Assembly (NCBI GenBank): GCA_023898365.1
Contig: CP060219.1
Location: forward strand, 744,001 to 808,000
Direction of reading: 5' to 3'
Source: Candidatus Woesearchaeota archaeon
Lineage (GTDB): Archaea > Nanobdellota > Nanobdellia > Woesearchaeales > GCA-023898365
Length of the DNA: 64,000 nt
Shown here: positions 7,966-16,976 of the stretch, one piece after another
How positions within the stretch are numbered: the stretch's first letter is position 1
Layout of the letters: every line of letters begins with the position of its first letter
The notes under the pieces: generated by a model
What the model was told of the DNA's origin: nothing
What the model saw: only the letters and a program-made list of their open reading frames with translations
Databases searched by the model: none
Translations under genes and position numbers: made by a program

Positions 7966-8150
7966 TTGTTTTGATAGTGTGGTTGTGGTGCGTATTTATC
8001 CGATTAAATGTTTTAGTTGGTTTTTATTAGTGTGTTTCTAATGATGTCCTCGGAGAACAATGGTTAAAATATAGGTGTTCTGTCGCCACAATGTATTTAA
8101 AGAATGGCGAAAGTAGCACTACTTGGAACGCTACATGTGTTCTTTTTTTC
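7966..8150 (+). other. Intergenic leader region before nrdR
   Basis: No credible gene on either strand. A TATA-like tatttaaag (about 8093-8101) could start transcription some 80 nt ahead of nrdR. A short ATG frame from 8104 ends after 22 codons with no ribosome binding site, and I do not call it. Confidence 0.3.
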
Positions 8151-8158
8151 ATTAAATA
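8151..8158 (+). promoter_or_regulatory. Proximal TATA box of the nrdR-nrdJ operon
   Basis: attaaata lies nine bases before the palindrome. A start site about 27 nt downstream would fall inside the palindrome's right arm (around 8182), so a protein bound there would block initiation. Confidence 0.45.
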
Positions 8159-8159
8159 T

Positions 8160-8191
8160 CCACATATAGTGTTTTAATTCACTATATGTGG
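8160..8191 (+). promoter_or_regulatory. Perfect 12-bp inverted repeat, candidate NrdR operator
   Basis: CCACATATAGTG, an eight-base AT spacer, then CACTATATGTGG: two arms that are exact reverse complements. They end 10 bases before the nrdR ATG. Each arm agrees at most positions with the core of the bacterial NrdR box (ACACTATATATAGTGT). NrdR usually binds a pair of such boxes ahead of nrd genes. Here the arms are about 20 bp apart centre to centre, shorter than the usual spacing, so a hairpin or another binding protein is also possible. Confidence 0.6.
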
Positions 8192-8201
8192 GGGTGTGTG
8201 T

Positions 8202-8654
8202 ATGAGGTGTCCGTTTTGCGAAAGCGATGATATTAAGGTTCTGGAGACGCGTGAGAGCGAAGATAATAAAACGCGAAGACGCAGAGAATGTTTGCGCTGC
8301 GCAAAACGATTTACCACCGAAGAACAAGTTATCAATGCGACCATGTTTGTGCAAAAAAAAGATGGTCGCCGAGAAGAATTTTCTCGCGAAAAACTTCTCA
8401 AAGGGGTTCTGATTGCTACAGGAAAACGCCCCATTCCTCATGAAAAAATCATTCATCTTATTGAAGACACCGAAGCTCGTCTTCGCGAACTTAAAATTTC
8501 TGAAGTACCGAGTAAGCGTATTGGTCAAGAAGTGATTAAACGTCTCAAAAAACTTGACAAAATTGCGTATATTCGTTTTGCATCCGTCTATAAAGAATTA
8601 GACGTTGATGATCTTGAGAAAGAATTGGATAAACTACGAGGAAAAGAACAATGA
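8202..8654 (+). CDS. nrdR: Transcriptional repressor NrdR
   Basis: A 150-residue protein, the normal length for NrdR. An N-terminal zinc ribbon (Cys3, Cys6, Cys31, Cys34) carries the basic stretch TRRRREC. An ATP-cone domain follows (about residues 48-138, with VQKKDGRREEFSREKL). NrdR senses ATP/dATP and represses ribonucleotide reductase genes. ATG 8202 gives the canonical MRCPFC start; an in-frame GTG at 8196 is less likely. The stop overlaps the nrdJ start by four bases. NrdR is mainly bacterial, so its use here points to a horizontally acquired nrd cassette. Confidence 0.95.
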   Translation: MRCPFCESDDIKVLETRESEDNKTRRRRECLRCAKRFTTEEQVINATMFVQKKDGRREEFSREKLLKGVLIATGKRPIPHEKIIHLIEDTEARLRELKISEVPSKRIGQEVIKRLKKLDKIAYIRFASVYKELDVDDLEKELDKLRGKEQ

Positions 8655-11600
8655 GCGGCATGACAGTTAAACGCATGTTTACCGAGAGCGGGAAAGACCC
8701 GCTTGGCACACTAACATTTGTAAAGGCAACAAGCGCCATTCGTGACCAGACAGGCAAAGAAATCTTCAAGAAAGAAAATGTCGAAGTACCTGACACGTGG
8801 TCGCAAGTCGCCATTGATATTCTCGCACAAAAGTATTTTCGCAAACAAGGCGTTCCCCAACGAGACGAACAGGGAAAGCCCCTGCTCAAAGATGGCAAGC
8901 CCATTCTTGGCAGTGAATCCAGCATGAAACAAGTTGCGCATCGTATGGCTTATACGTGGCGATATTGGGGGGAAAAACATGGATACTTTGCCTCTCCCGA
9001 AGATGCGCAAACTTTTTATGATGAAATGCTCTATGTGCTTTCAAACCAAATTGCCGTTCCTAATTCTCCGCAATGGTTTAATACAGGATTAAATGCAGTT
9101 TATGGTATAACTCGTCCACCGCAAGGACATTACTATGTTGAACCAGAATCAGGCGAAGTAAAACTTTCGGAAGATGCGTACACGCATCCACAACCTCATG
9201 CATGTTTTATTCAATCAGTAAAGGACGATTTAGTCAATGAAGGAGGAATTTTTGATCTCTTAACGCGAGAAGCACGTGTCTTCAAATATGGTAGTGGTTC
9301 CGGAACAAACTTTTCTTCTCTTCGTGGAGAAACAGAACCGCTTTCTGGCGGAGGAAAATCAAGCGGCTTAATGTCCTTTTTGAAAGTCTTTGACGCAAGT
9401 GCTGGTGCCATCAAAAGCGGAGGCACAACACGGCGCGCTGCAAAAATGGTCACGCTTGATATTGATCATCCAGAAATTGAAAACTTTATCGAATGGAAAG
9501 CGCGAGAAGAAAAGAAGGTTGCCATGCTCGTTGCAGGAAGTCACGCGGTCAAGAACCTACTTGATGATGTCATGCGAATTGCTTACGAAACAAAATCAAC
9601 CTCACTCAAAGAAAACGAACGTTTGAAACGAGCAGTCTTACAAGCGCTTAAAGCAAACGTTTCCCCAAACTATGTGCAGCGCGCACTCTATCTTGTCGAA
9701 CAAGGCTATAAGTCGATGGACTTGTTTTATCTCACCTCAGAATTTGAAAGCGAAGCCTATCAGACGGTTTCAGGTCAGAATTCAAACAATTCTGTCATGG
9801 TCACGAATGATTTTCTGAAGGCAGTTGAACAGGACGAATCTTGGAAACTTATTCGAAGAACTGATGGCTCGGTGTGCAAAGTTATTCCTGCAAGAGACTT
9901 GTGGCAAAAAATCGCACTTGCTGCTTGGCACTCAGCTGATCCAGGCATCCAATTTCGTGACACCCTTAACGAATGGCATACTTGTCCAAATGATGGACCG
10001 ATCAATGGATCAAATCCTTGCAGCGAGTATGTATTCTTAGATGACACTGCGTGCAATTTGGCATCAATAAATTTGATGAAATTTTACGACGGCAAACAAT
10101 TCAATGTTGATGCATTTCGTCACACCGTCAGACTCATGACTGTTGTGCTCGAAATATCTGTGCTGATGGCACAATTTGCAAGTAAGGAACTCGCAAGGAA
10201 GAGTTTTGATTTTCGCACGCTCGGACTTGGCTTTGCAAACCTTGGCACTCTCCTGATGGTTCAAGGAATTCCGTATGATTCCACAAAAGGCCGATCATTT
10301 GCAGGAGCAATAGCGGCAATTATGACGGGAACAGCGTACGCGACAAGCGCAGCCCTAGCAGCACATCTCGGGCCCTTCCCTCGCTATTCGCAAAACAAGG
10401 ATTCTATGCTTCGTGTTATTCGCAACCACCGACGTGCAGCATACGATGATCCTGATGAATCCTATGAAGAGCTTACTATTACTCCCCAAGGTTTGCACCA
10501 TGAAGAACTTGATAAGGCTCTTTCTGTTGCGGCAAAAAAATCTTGGGATGAAGCGCTCCAACTTGGAGAAAAATATGGTTATCGAAATGCACAGACCACG
10601 CTTATTGCACCAACGGGCACTATTGGTCTTGTGATGGATTGTGACACGACAGGTGTTGAGCCAGACTTTGCCTTGGTGAAATTTAAGAAGCTTGCTGGCG
10701 GCGGCTATTTCAAAATTATTAATCAGAGCGTTCCTCGAGCACTTCAACACCTTGGCTATTCGTCTGAACAAATTCAAGACATTGAAAAGTATGCAACTGG
10801 TCATGGGACGATGAAGGGTTGTCCGCATATTAATGAAACCACGTTAAGTGAGAAGGGCGTTCCAAAACCGGTTATCAAAAATATTGAAGCACAACTGAAA
10901 AACACGTTCGATATAAATTTTGTTTTTAACAAATTCACCCTTGGTGAAGAGGTGTGTATTGATCTTGGTTTTACTAAAGATCAACTTGCTGACCCTTCAT
11001 TAAAGATGCTTGAAGCGCTTGGCTTTTCTCGAAAAGAAGTAGCGCAAGCAAATGAATACATTTGTGGCTCGATGACCATCGAAGGGGCGCCTCATCTCAA
11101 GGAAGAACATTACGCTGTTTTTGACACGGCAAATAAATGCGGCAAGAAAGGAACGCGCTTTATCAGTTATCTTGGTCATATCAAGATGATGGGTGCGGTG
11201 CAACCATTTTTGAGCGGCTCAATTAGCAAGACCATCAACATGGAAAAAGAAGCTTCTATTTCTGATGTAAAAGAAGCGTACTTGACCAGTTGGAAACAAA
11301 TGATTAAGGCAATTGCGTTGTATCGCGATGGTTCAAAATTAAGTCAACCACTGAATACGTCAAGTGAAGATGATGAAGAATTACTCTATCTTTTGGATGC
11401 TGCAAAGCAAATGCCCGACATTCCCGAACCCGAAGAAAAAATGGTATTTGCCTCAAAGCAGAAAATGCCAAAGCGACGAGGTGGTTTTGTTCAGGAAGCG
11501 GTTGTTGGTGGTCAGAAAATATTTTTGCGAACAGGAGAATATCCTGATGGTCGCTTGGGAGAAATTTTCATTGACACCTATAAAGAAGGCGCATCTTACG

Positions 11601-12034
11601 GCGCGCTCCTTAATTGCTTTGCGATAGCAATTTCGAAAGCATTGCAACATGGCGTTCCGTTAGAAGAATTTGTTGATGCCTTTACGTTTACTCGCTTTGA
11701 ACCTGCAGGTGCGGTGCTTGGCCATGACGCGATTAAACAGGCCACTTCGATTCTCGACTATGTCTTTCGTGTGCTTGGTTATGAGTATTTAGGACGCAAA
11801 GACTTCGTTCATGTGAAGTCAATGGAAACTGCTGATAAGAAGGAAAAACTTGCCGAGGAAAAACGTGAACTTCCTTCTGAAAAACAGATTCGCATTACTG
11901 ACACAAAGGTTTTTGAAGCAAGAGCTAAAGGGTATACGGGAGAACAATGCACGCAGTGCGGTAGTATGCGCGTCAAACAAAACGGCTCGTGTAGTTTATG
12001 TGAAGATTGCGGTACGACAACAGGTTGCAGTTAA
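8651..12034 (+). CDS. nrdJ: Adenosylcobalamin-dependent (class II) ribonucleotide reductase
   Basis: An 1127-residue class II reductase, making deoxynucleotides in the cytoplasm with coenzyme B12. Visible family features are the first active-site cysteine in HACFIQ (residue about 185), the NPCSE motif (Cys about 457), the substrate-phosphate loop APTGTIGL, and a C-terminal cysteine tail CxxC...CxxCG ending GCS that re-reduces the active site. No intein interrupts these motifs. ATGA overlap with nrdR couples translation. The next gene supplies the B12 cofactor in adenosylated form. Length is normal for the long class II type. Confidence 0.96.
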   Translation: MSGMTVKRMFTESGKDPLGTLTFVKATSAIRDQTGKEIFKKENVEVPDTWSQVAIDILAQKYFRKQGVPQRDEQGKPLLKDGKPILGSESSMKQVAHRMAYTWRYWGEKHGYFASPEDAQTFYDEMLYVLSNQIAVPNSPQWFNTGLNAVYGITRPPQGHYYVEPESGEVKLSEDAYTHPQPHACFIQSVKDDLVNEGGIFDLLTREARVFKYGSGSGTNFSSLRGETEPLSGGGKSSGLMSFLKVFDASAGAIKSGGTTRRAAKMVTLDIDHPEIENFIEWKAREEKKVAMLVAGSHAVKNLLDDVMRIAYETKSTSLKENERLKRAVLQALKANVSPNYVQRALYLVEQGYKSMDLFYLTSEFESEAYQTVSGQNSNNSVMVTNDFLKAVEQDESWKLIRRTDGSVCKVIPARDLWQKIALAAWHSADPGIQFRDTLNEWHTCPNDGPINGSNPCSEYVFLDDTACNLASINLMKFYDGKQFNVDAFRHTVRLMTVVLEISVLMAQFASKELARKSFDFRTLGLGFANLGTLLMVQGIPYDSTKGRSFAGAIAAIMTGTAYATSAALAAHLGPFPRYSQNKDSMLRVIRNHRRAAYDDPDESYEELTITPQGLHHEELDKALSVAAKKSWDEALQLGEKYGYRNAQTTLIAPTGTIGLVMDCDTTGVEPDFALVKFKKLAGGGYFKIINQSVPRALQHLGYSSEQIQDIEKYATGHGTMKGCPHINETTLSEKGVPKPVIKNIEAQLKNTFDINFVFNKFTLGEEVCIDLGFTKDQLADPSLKMLEALGFSRKEVAQANEYICGSMTIEGAPHLKEEHYAVFDTANKCGKKGTRFISYLGHIKMMGAVQPFLSGSISKTINMEKEASISDVKEAYLTSWKQMIKAIALYRDGSKLSQPLNTSSEDDEELLYLLDAAKQMPDIPEPEEKMVFASKQKMPKRRGGFVQEAVVGGQKIFLRTGEYPDGRLGEIFIDTYKEGASYGALLNCFAIAISKALQHGVPLEEFVDAFTFTRFEPAGAVLGHDAIKQATSILDYVFRVLGYEYLGRKDFVHVKSMETADKKEKLAEEKRELPSEKQIRITDTKVFEARAKGYTGEQCTQCGSMRVKQNGSCSLCEDCGTTTGCS

Positions 12035-12038
12035 ACCC

Positions 12039-12542
12039 ATGAGAATCACAACAAAGACCGGAGATAAAGGAGTAACGTCCACTGTTGGTGGCGAGCGCAT
12101 TGAAAAAAGCCATCTCTATATCGAAGTTGCAGGTGTTATTGACGAAGTGGTAACGGTAATAGGGTTTGCACGATCGCTGCAACGGGACGAGGCAGTCAAA
12201 GATCGTTTGGAAAACATTCAGCGCGTTTGTTTTTCTTTGCTTCCTGCTCTTGATCAAGACCACGCTGCTACTTTTCCTTCGAAGGCGCTTGAAGAACTTG
12301 AACAAGAAATGGAACTTCTTGAGAAAAGGCGATTGGTAAACGATTGGTTGATAACGGGCGCTACGCCCGACGCTGCAGCATTGGGCCTCGCACGCACAGC
12401 AACTCGTCGCCTCGAACGAGAACTCTCGCGGTTCGACAAGCACGTCTATGCGGTTGATGCGACCGTTAAAGCCTTCGTGAATCGCCTCTCCGACTACTTT
12501 TGGCTTTTAGAATCCCATCACTTTCCTTCGCAACAAAAATGA
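12039..12542 (+). CDS. ATP:cob(I)alamin adenosyltransferase, PduO type
   Basis: A 167-residue protein with the N-terminal ATP-binding signature TKTGDKGVTS (residues about 4-13) and the C-terminal helical bundle containing RTATRRLER and NRLSDYFWLL. It transfers the adenosyl group from ATP to cob(I)alamin, making coenzyme B12. It starts four bases after nrdJ, so the operon couples a B12-dependent reductase with the enzyme that makes its cofactor. The open frame extends upstream inside nrdJ, but the family start is ATG 12039. Slightly shorter than many PduO proteins. Confidence 0.93.
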   Translation: MRITTKTGDKGVTSTVGGERIEKSHLYIEVAGVIDEVVTVIGFARSLQRDEAVKDRLENIQRVCFSLLPALDQDHAATFPSKALEELEQEMELLEKRRLVNDWLITGATPDAAALGLARTATRRLERELSRFDKHVYAVDATVKAFVNRLSDYFWLLESHHFPSQQK

Positions 12543-12552
12543 TTTTGTATGT

Positions 12553-12663
12553 TCAGGCTTGCTCATCCCATTCGTTGAAAAGCATATAGTCAATAAATGC
12601 TCTTTCCGTTTCTTGTAAAAAATCCTCTCTTTCAAGAATGTTGCTCGTTATATATCCTCTCAT
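12553..12663 (-). CDS. 36-residue acidic small protein
   Basis: ATG 12663 is preceded by a GGGGGAG ribosome binding site five bases away. The frame of 36 codons is acidic and aromatic (Glu, Asp, Phe, Trp) with no Cys. It lies 14 bases after a second small frame on the same strand that also has a strong ribosome binding site, so the two look like a two-gene operon. Family unknown. Confidence 0.55.
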   Translation of the reverse strand: MRGYITSNILEREDFLQETERAFIDYMLFNEWDEQA

Positions 12664-12677
12664 AATTTCTCCCCCTT

Positions 12678-12818
12678 TCAGATAAGTTGAATTTCTTCAA
12701 AGTACGCTTTCATTAGTTCATGTCTGTTTAATCCTAAGTCGCGCTCGATAGTGAGTAAAACGTCCTCGAATGGCATTTCATCACCTGCAACGAGCAAACC
12801 CAGTTCGTTTATGTACAT
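12678..12818 (-). CDS. 46-residue acidic small protein
   Basis: ATG 12818 has an excellent ribosome binding site, GGGGGTGAT, five bases upstream, which matches the archaeal anti-Shine-Dalgarno. The product is an acidic, probably helical 46-residue protein (one likely helix around residues 16-45). It is followed by the 36-residue gene. Upstream AT-rich sequence (around 12870-12890) offers a TATA element. Such paired small acidic proteins next to a regulator can be inhibitors or antitoxin-like, but nothing proves that here. Confidence 0.58.
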   Translation of the reverse strand: MYINELGLLVAGDEMPFEDVLLTIERDLGLNRHELMKAYFEEIQLI

Positions 12819-12919
12819 TGACGATCACCCCCCAATTTGATCTATTTCAGTTGTGATATTCGCTGATAAATACTTTCTCAATATAGAAATAAAACAAATT
12901 ATGTGGTATATTCTAAATA

Positions 12920-12927
12920 TTTATAAG
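12920..12927 (+). promoter_or_regulatory. TATA box of the AbrB-PhoU gene
   Basis: tttataag is centred 27 nt before ATG 12950, and so argues against the in-frame ATG at 12929. Confidence 0.6.
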
Positions 12928-12949
12928 TATGAAAGCATATACTTTTTGT

Positions 12950-13915
12950 ATGGAATATCGAAAGCTCATCAAATTCGGGAAAAACAGTTTTGTTATCTCT
13001 CTTCCTAAATCTTGGATTGAAAAAAACCATTTGAAAAAATCAGACCTTCTCTACCTAGCAGTTGAAAGTGACCAACTGGTTATTACGCCAGAACCAAAGA
13101 CTGGAATGAATGAAGAACGAGAATTATCTGTTGATGTCGATCGAGTAGTTCCAGGATCGTTGCGTCGTCGATTAAAAAGTTCTTATATTGATAATTATCA
13201 TGTCATTACTTTTTTTGGAAAAACAATTCCTCAACAAGCAGATCATATTCGAGAAGAAGTTAATGATCTAATGGCACTTGAAATTGTTGAACAAACACCA
13301 ACGAAAATTGTTGCAAAGAATTATTTGAACATGAATGAGATTTCGTTATCTGAAACCTTGCGAAAAGTTGACAATATCTTGCGATATGAATTTGTAATTC
13401 TTAAAAATATTCTAACTAAAAAAATTGAGGGAACAAAGGAAGATGTTATCAAAGAAGCCTATCGCATGGATGGAGATATTAATCGCCTCATGTTTCTCTT
13501 ACTTCGCACGGTAAAGTTTTTAAGCAACACGGCAGAAATTAGCAGAGGAAAAAATGTCATCAACAATGAAGACTTGTTACGTATTTGGATGCTGATTAGT
13601 GTACTTGAAAAAATTGGTGACGAACTAAAGCGACTCATAAAAAAACTCATTTCTGCTAAACAACTCGTAAAGGAAAAAGACCTATTGTTTATTGTAGATC
13701 AGATTGAAGATGCGTTCAAGCAAGCAATGAAGAGCTTTTATTTGAAAGATGTCGAACTCGCCTTTAAAGTTTCAGAAGATAATAAAGTGCGATTGAAAAA
13801 ACTCATTCTTGATTTTTTAGAAAAAAACACTTCAAATGTTTTTGTTGCTTCAATGAGGGAAAATTTTGTCAATCTCTATTATAATATTGTCGAAATTCCT
13901 CGTCTACAATATTAG
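12950..13915 (+). CDS. AbrB-PhoU type phosphate-uptake regulator
   Basis: A 321-residue protein. Residues 1-48 are an AbrB/SpoVT-type swapped-hairpin DNA-binding domain (RKLIKFGKNSFVISLPKSWI). Residues about 100-320 form the helical PhoU-like domain. This archaeal architecture is thought to control phosphate uptake, but no pst transporter genes are in the window. ATG 12950 gives the usual N-terminus and is 27 nt after a TATA box. The last four codons overlap the 3' end of the convergent HD gene by 12 bases. Confidence 0.85.
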   Translation: MEYRKLIKFGKNSFVISLPKSWIEKNHLKKSDLLYLAVESDQLVITPEPKTGMNEERELSVDVDRVVPGSLRRRLKSSYIDNYHVITFFGKTIPQQADHIREEVNDLMALEIVEQTPTKIVAKNYLNMNEISLSETLRKVDNILRYEFVILKNILTKKIEGTKEDVIKEAYRMDGDINRLMFLLLRTVKFLSNTAEISRGKNVINNEDLLRIWMLISVLEKIGDELKRLIKKLISAKQLVKEKDLLFIVDQIEDAFKQAMKSFYLKDVELAFKVSEDNKVRLKKLILDFLEKNTSNVFVASMRENFVNLYYNIVEIPRLQY

Positions 13916-14449
13916 GCGTTCTTTTATAGCGAACTCTTTTGTTTCTTTTAAACGAAGCTGCACGTTTTTTGGTGCGTGAAGTTTATCGCTCACGTCAGGT
14001 GATTTTCCAAGAACGGTAAATGGAAGTTCTATTTGTTTATCATGGGCGAGGACAGCAAGCTCATGCAGGTCAGCGAGCAATTTTTCCTCATAAGAACTTG
14101 CTTCGTAACTTTTTTCATCAATGCACATTATGAGGCGAAGTGCTTTTTCTGAGTTAATGGTGCTGCTAGAAAGTACTTCTCGAGCAATTTCTTTTGCTGT
14201 GCTTGTTCGATGTTTGGGATCGAATGAGTGTAAGATGCCCAGATCATGAAAAAAGAGAGCTGCGAGACCTTCTGCTGATATGCTTTTCTCAAACTTTCCT
14301 TTTTTGATAACGCCAAAGAGACTGGCGAGATGAGCAAGGAGTGACTGAGCAACTTCTGAAGGTAATTGGGTGATTTTTTCAAAGAAGAAATTCTCAACAA
14401 GCATCACCTCCTTTGCTTGTGGCGTGTTTTGATAGGTGTGGGTGAACAT
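13904..14449 (-). CDS. HD-domain-like protein (possible phosphohydrolase)
   Basis: A 181-residue soluble protein whose middle part, FFHDLGILHSFD then TAKEIAREVL (about residues 66-93), looks like the His-Asp metal-binding core of the HD superfamily. A later pattern near residues 108-130 could supply the remaining ligands. A leaderless start at 14449 fits a TATA element (tcttataatt, 14471-14480) 27 nt upstream. A GGAGGTGATG sequence further in (about 14404) is an alternative start context, but its spacing is too short. Substrate unknown. Confidence 0.55.
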   Translation of the reverse strand: MFTHTYQNTPQAKEVMLVENFFFEKITQLPSEVAQSLLAHLASLFGVIKKGKFEKSISAEGLAALFFHDLGILHSFDPKHRTSTAKEIAREVLSSSTINSEKALRLIMCIDEKSYEASSYEEKLLADLHELAVLAHDKQIELPFTVLGKSPDVSDKLHAPKNVQLRLKETKEFAIKERLIL

Positions 14450-14512
14450 GAATAAAAAAAAGAAAAAAGAAATTATAAGAGTTACTCGTTAGTTTTCGGA
14501 AATCTTACGCAT

Positions 14513-15805
14513 CTACTCCGAAGCACTAATAAATTTAGTCTTACTCACTTTCCAAGGAAATAACCCAAGGAATTTTGCTTCTTCGCTGTACCTGACTTCG
14601 TACGTTGCAATGCCGTCTCGCATGTCAAGGGTTACTGACTCGATGTTTTCTGCGTAGTCTTTAATTTCGTGTGGTGCGACGGTAAGTTCTTTTGCTTCTG
14701 TGCCGTCGTAGACAACGAGCTTCTCATCAGTTTTTTCAATGTCAAGATTTTTTGCGCCAACGACGGTGATTCCATCGCTTTCAATTTCTTTATGATCTCC
14801 TACGTCTGAGATGCGGACAGTTGCAAGTTTATGGTTTTGGGCAACAATAATTTGACTATTGTCAGCTTGCTGTGTCGCTGCAAGAAGTTCCTGTTTCATT
14901 TTCTCATATTCTTCTTGAGTCATGGTGTTGCTCAAAGAATTTGGATCTTCTTCTTTGAACTCTTTTTTGATAATTGTTTCCTTTGCATCAATCGTGTAGG
15001 TGGTTTTTGGATCAACCGTTAAGACCACTTTGGTACTTTCGTGTGTGCCGTCCGCATCAATCCATAATTCTGAAGCAACATAGGTGAATTGTACTTTGAT
15101 TGTTGCGTCGTTGAAAGGAAGTTCAATTTCATCAAATAATCCAATTTCATATTTTGCTGGATCATAAACCGCGGTTGCAGCGCAATCATCACGTTCATAG
15201 CAAAGATTTGTCTGAATAACTAGTGTTGCTTGTTGTGTTGTTGGCTCATACGCTGCTAATTCGAATGTAAATGCTTTGTATGACTCCAGGTCACTTTGAC
15301 CATCTCTATTCACCAACACGACTCGTCCTGTCCAAGAATTGTCTTCACGGTAGTCCTCATGGTCTGACGTATCGTCATCTGCTTCGTTTGAGTCCTCTCG
15401 TGCATCATCGGAACTTCTTCCTTCTGATAATTTTAGTGTTCCAAACGTAAATGATGCCATTGCTTGAGCAGCTGTTGTTGCATCACCTTGCGTGATTGCA
15501 TCAAGTCGAACGTAAAAATCATCTGCAAATTTTTTCACTTCGCCAATCTCAAGTTTTTCATCATTGTCGTTTGCAATAACAACAGCAGTTTCAGGGGTGA
15601 TTTGGGCAACCATTACTTTGTTTCCCAAAATAGTAATTATTTCTCCTTGAGCGAGTTGTCTGGGCATTGCGATGCCTTGATTGCCTTGTTCTTGTTCGTT
15701 TGCACCAGTTGATTCTGATGCATAGACTCCACTTACCATGCTAATGCTTAGAATGGCAAGAATAAACATGCTAATTAGGTAATTGATTGTTGTTTTTCGT
15801 TTCAT
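14513..15805 (-). CDS. Secreted protein of unknown function
   Basis: A 430-residue protein with a clear signal peptide (positive residues 2-4, hydrophobic core about 8-25, cleavage likely after VYA). The mature part is acidic and mostly beta-strand in character, with a very acidic Asp/Ser stretch near residues 128-155 and a possible disulfide pair in LCYERDDCAA. The C-terminus is FLGLFPWKVSKTKF. The frame extends 15 codons upstream to ATG 15850. I prefer 15805 because it gives a normal signal peptide. Family not recognised; probably a surface protein. Confidence 0.7.
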   Translation of the reverse strand: MKRKTTINYLISMFILAILSISMVSGVYASESTGANEQEQGNQGIAMPRQLAQGEIITILGNKVMVAQITPETAVVIANDNDEKLEIGEVKKFADDFYVRLDAITQGDATTAAQAMASFTFGTLKLSEGRSSDDAREDSNEADDDTSDHEDYREDNSWTGRVVLVNRDGQSDLESYKAFTFELAAYEPTTQQATLVIQTNLCYERDDCAATAVYDPAKYEIGLFDEIELPFNDATIKVQFTYVASELWIDADGTHESTKVVLTVDPKTTYTIDAKETIIKKEFKEEDPNSLSNTMTQEEYEKMKQELLAATQQADNSQIIVAQNHKLATVRISDVGDHKEIESDGITVVGAKNLDIEKTDEKLVVYDGTEAKELTVAPHEIKDYAENIESVTLDMRDGIATYEVRYSEEAKFLGLFPWKVSKTKFISASE

Positions 15806-15928
15806 TTTGTCGTGCTTTCCTCCATTTTTTGTGTTATGCCTTGGTGGCATGATTTGTTTTATCGTGACGCTTTCTTTTAAGGCTTATGTGGAATAACGTG
15901 GAATGACTGGGTGAAAACGTGGAATTTT

Positions 15929-16795
15929 TTATGTTTCTTTTTTTGCAGGGTTTGGTTTTCCTTGGTAGAGAATGCGCTTGTTCATGCCAACGCGTGCGGT
16001 GATGATGAGTTGTTTTGCTTCCAGTTTTTTGAGTGTCCGTGAGAGGGTGCTTTTTGGAAGGAGTGTTTCTTCGAGGAGTTTTTTCTGTGTGGTGTTCTTG
16101 TTCTGTTTCATTATTCGAAGAATCGTGTACTCATTTTCGGTGAGTAAGTGCTTCATTTCTTCAAGTTCATCTTTTTCTTCTTTTTTTGGCTGTTTTTTTT
16201 CTATGTCTTTGTTTTTCTCGTCCTTCGCATCATTTCTTTTTACAACGATGAAGAGGAAGAGTGCTCCAAGGATGATAATGATTGCTGTAATTGCGATTGT
16301 TGGCGGGGTGTTGTTTGTTGGCGAGATTGCCCAGCGAACGTCAATTGCTTCTTGGGTGTTTGCACTGGTGAGGATGAGTTTGCCGCTAAAACTGTGCACG
16401 CTCGCGTTTTGCGGTATCGTTTCAATAATTGCGTTTTCGGGAAAGGTAATAACTAGATTTGTGCTTTCTTCGCTCCACCACGATTCGGGAATGGTAATGT
16501 GCCAGATGTCTCCAGATTTGCTTGTTATTGTTGACGTGGTAAATGATAGTTCTATTCCAGCTGCTCTTGTGAAAATGACTTCATTTCCTCTCAGGTCTGT
16601 TCCTTGTGCAAGTTCTAAATCGTGATAGGTTTCAGGAAGTTGAAACTGTACTTGAGGTGTTGTTTGCGAGTAGTAGATGGTTATGTGCACTTCTCCAGTC
16701 TCCTCAATGGTTGCGTCAATTTCTTGAAATGCGTGCGCGCTTGCAATAAGAAGAAGGAGTATTCCAAGCAAGAGCATACTTTCTCTTCGGTTCAT
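15929..16795 (-). CDS. Membrane-bound winged-helix transcription regulator
   Basis: A 288-residue protein. Signal peptide (about residues 6-23), an extracytoplasmic beta-rich domain (25-160) and one transmembrane helix (about 165-186) come first. A Lys/Glu-rich linker and a cytoplasmic winged helix follow (about 212-280; TENEYTILRIMKQNKNTTQKKLLEETLLPKSTLSRTLKKLE quoted in parts: ENEYTILRIM, STLSRTLKKLE). This layout is known from archaeal predicted membrane-associated regulators (COG2512-like). It suggests that an outside signal is passed to DNA. A TATA box centred at 16822 gives a leaderless ATG. Confidence 0.82.
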   Translation of the reverse strand: MNRRESMLLLGILLLLIASAHAFQEIDATIEETGEVHITIYYSQTTPQVQFQLPETYHDLELAQGTDLRGNEVIFTRAAGIELSFTTSTITSKSGDIWHITIPESWWSEESTNLVITFPENAIIETIPQNASVHSFSGKLILTSANTQEAIDVRWAISPTNNTPPTIAITAIIIILGALFLFIVVKRNDAKDEKNKDIEKKQPKKEEKDELEEMKHLLTENEYTILRIMKQNKNTTQKKLLEETLLPKSTLSRTLKKLEAKQLIITARVGMNKRILYQGKPNPAKKET

Positions 16796-16887
16796 GGGGT
16801 TATCTTTGATTTCTTTCTTTAAAACTCTTATCGTTCTTTTCGGAAGTTTCCGGGTTGAAGGGGTTTTTGGCTTTATCGCATCCGCTC

Positions 16888-16896
16888 TTTATAAAT
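16888..16896 (+). promoter_or_regulatory. Distal TATA box ahead of the 16977 gene pair
   Basis: tttataaat is centred exactly 27 nt before an ATG at 16919 that opens an 18-codon frame ending just before the gene at 16977. A second box (tatataaat, about 16929-16937) lies inside that frame and could drive the gene directly. Confidence 0.4.
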
Positions 16897-16976
16897 TAAC
16901 TATTATATAGTGGTGAAAATGGAAAACTATATAAATAAGAGGTGTGTAAGAACAAATACGAAACCCACAAGGTGAT

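Noticed and set aside
8104..8169. 22-codon frame ahead of nrdR
   Set aside because: No ribosome binding site, and its TATA-like element is too close; it ends inside the operator palindrome.
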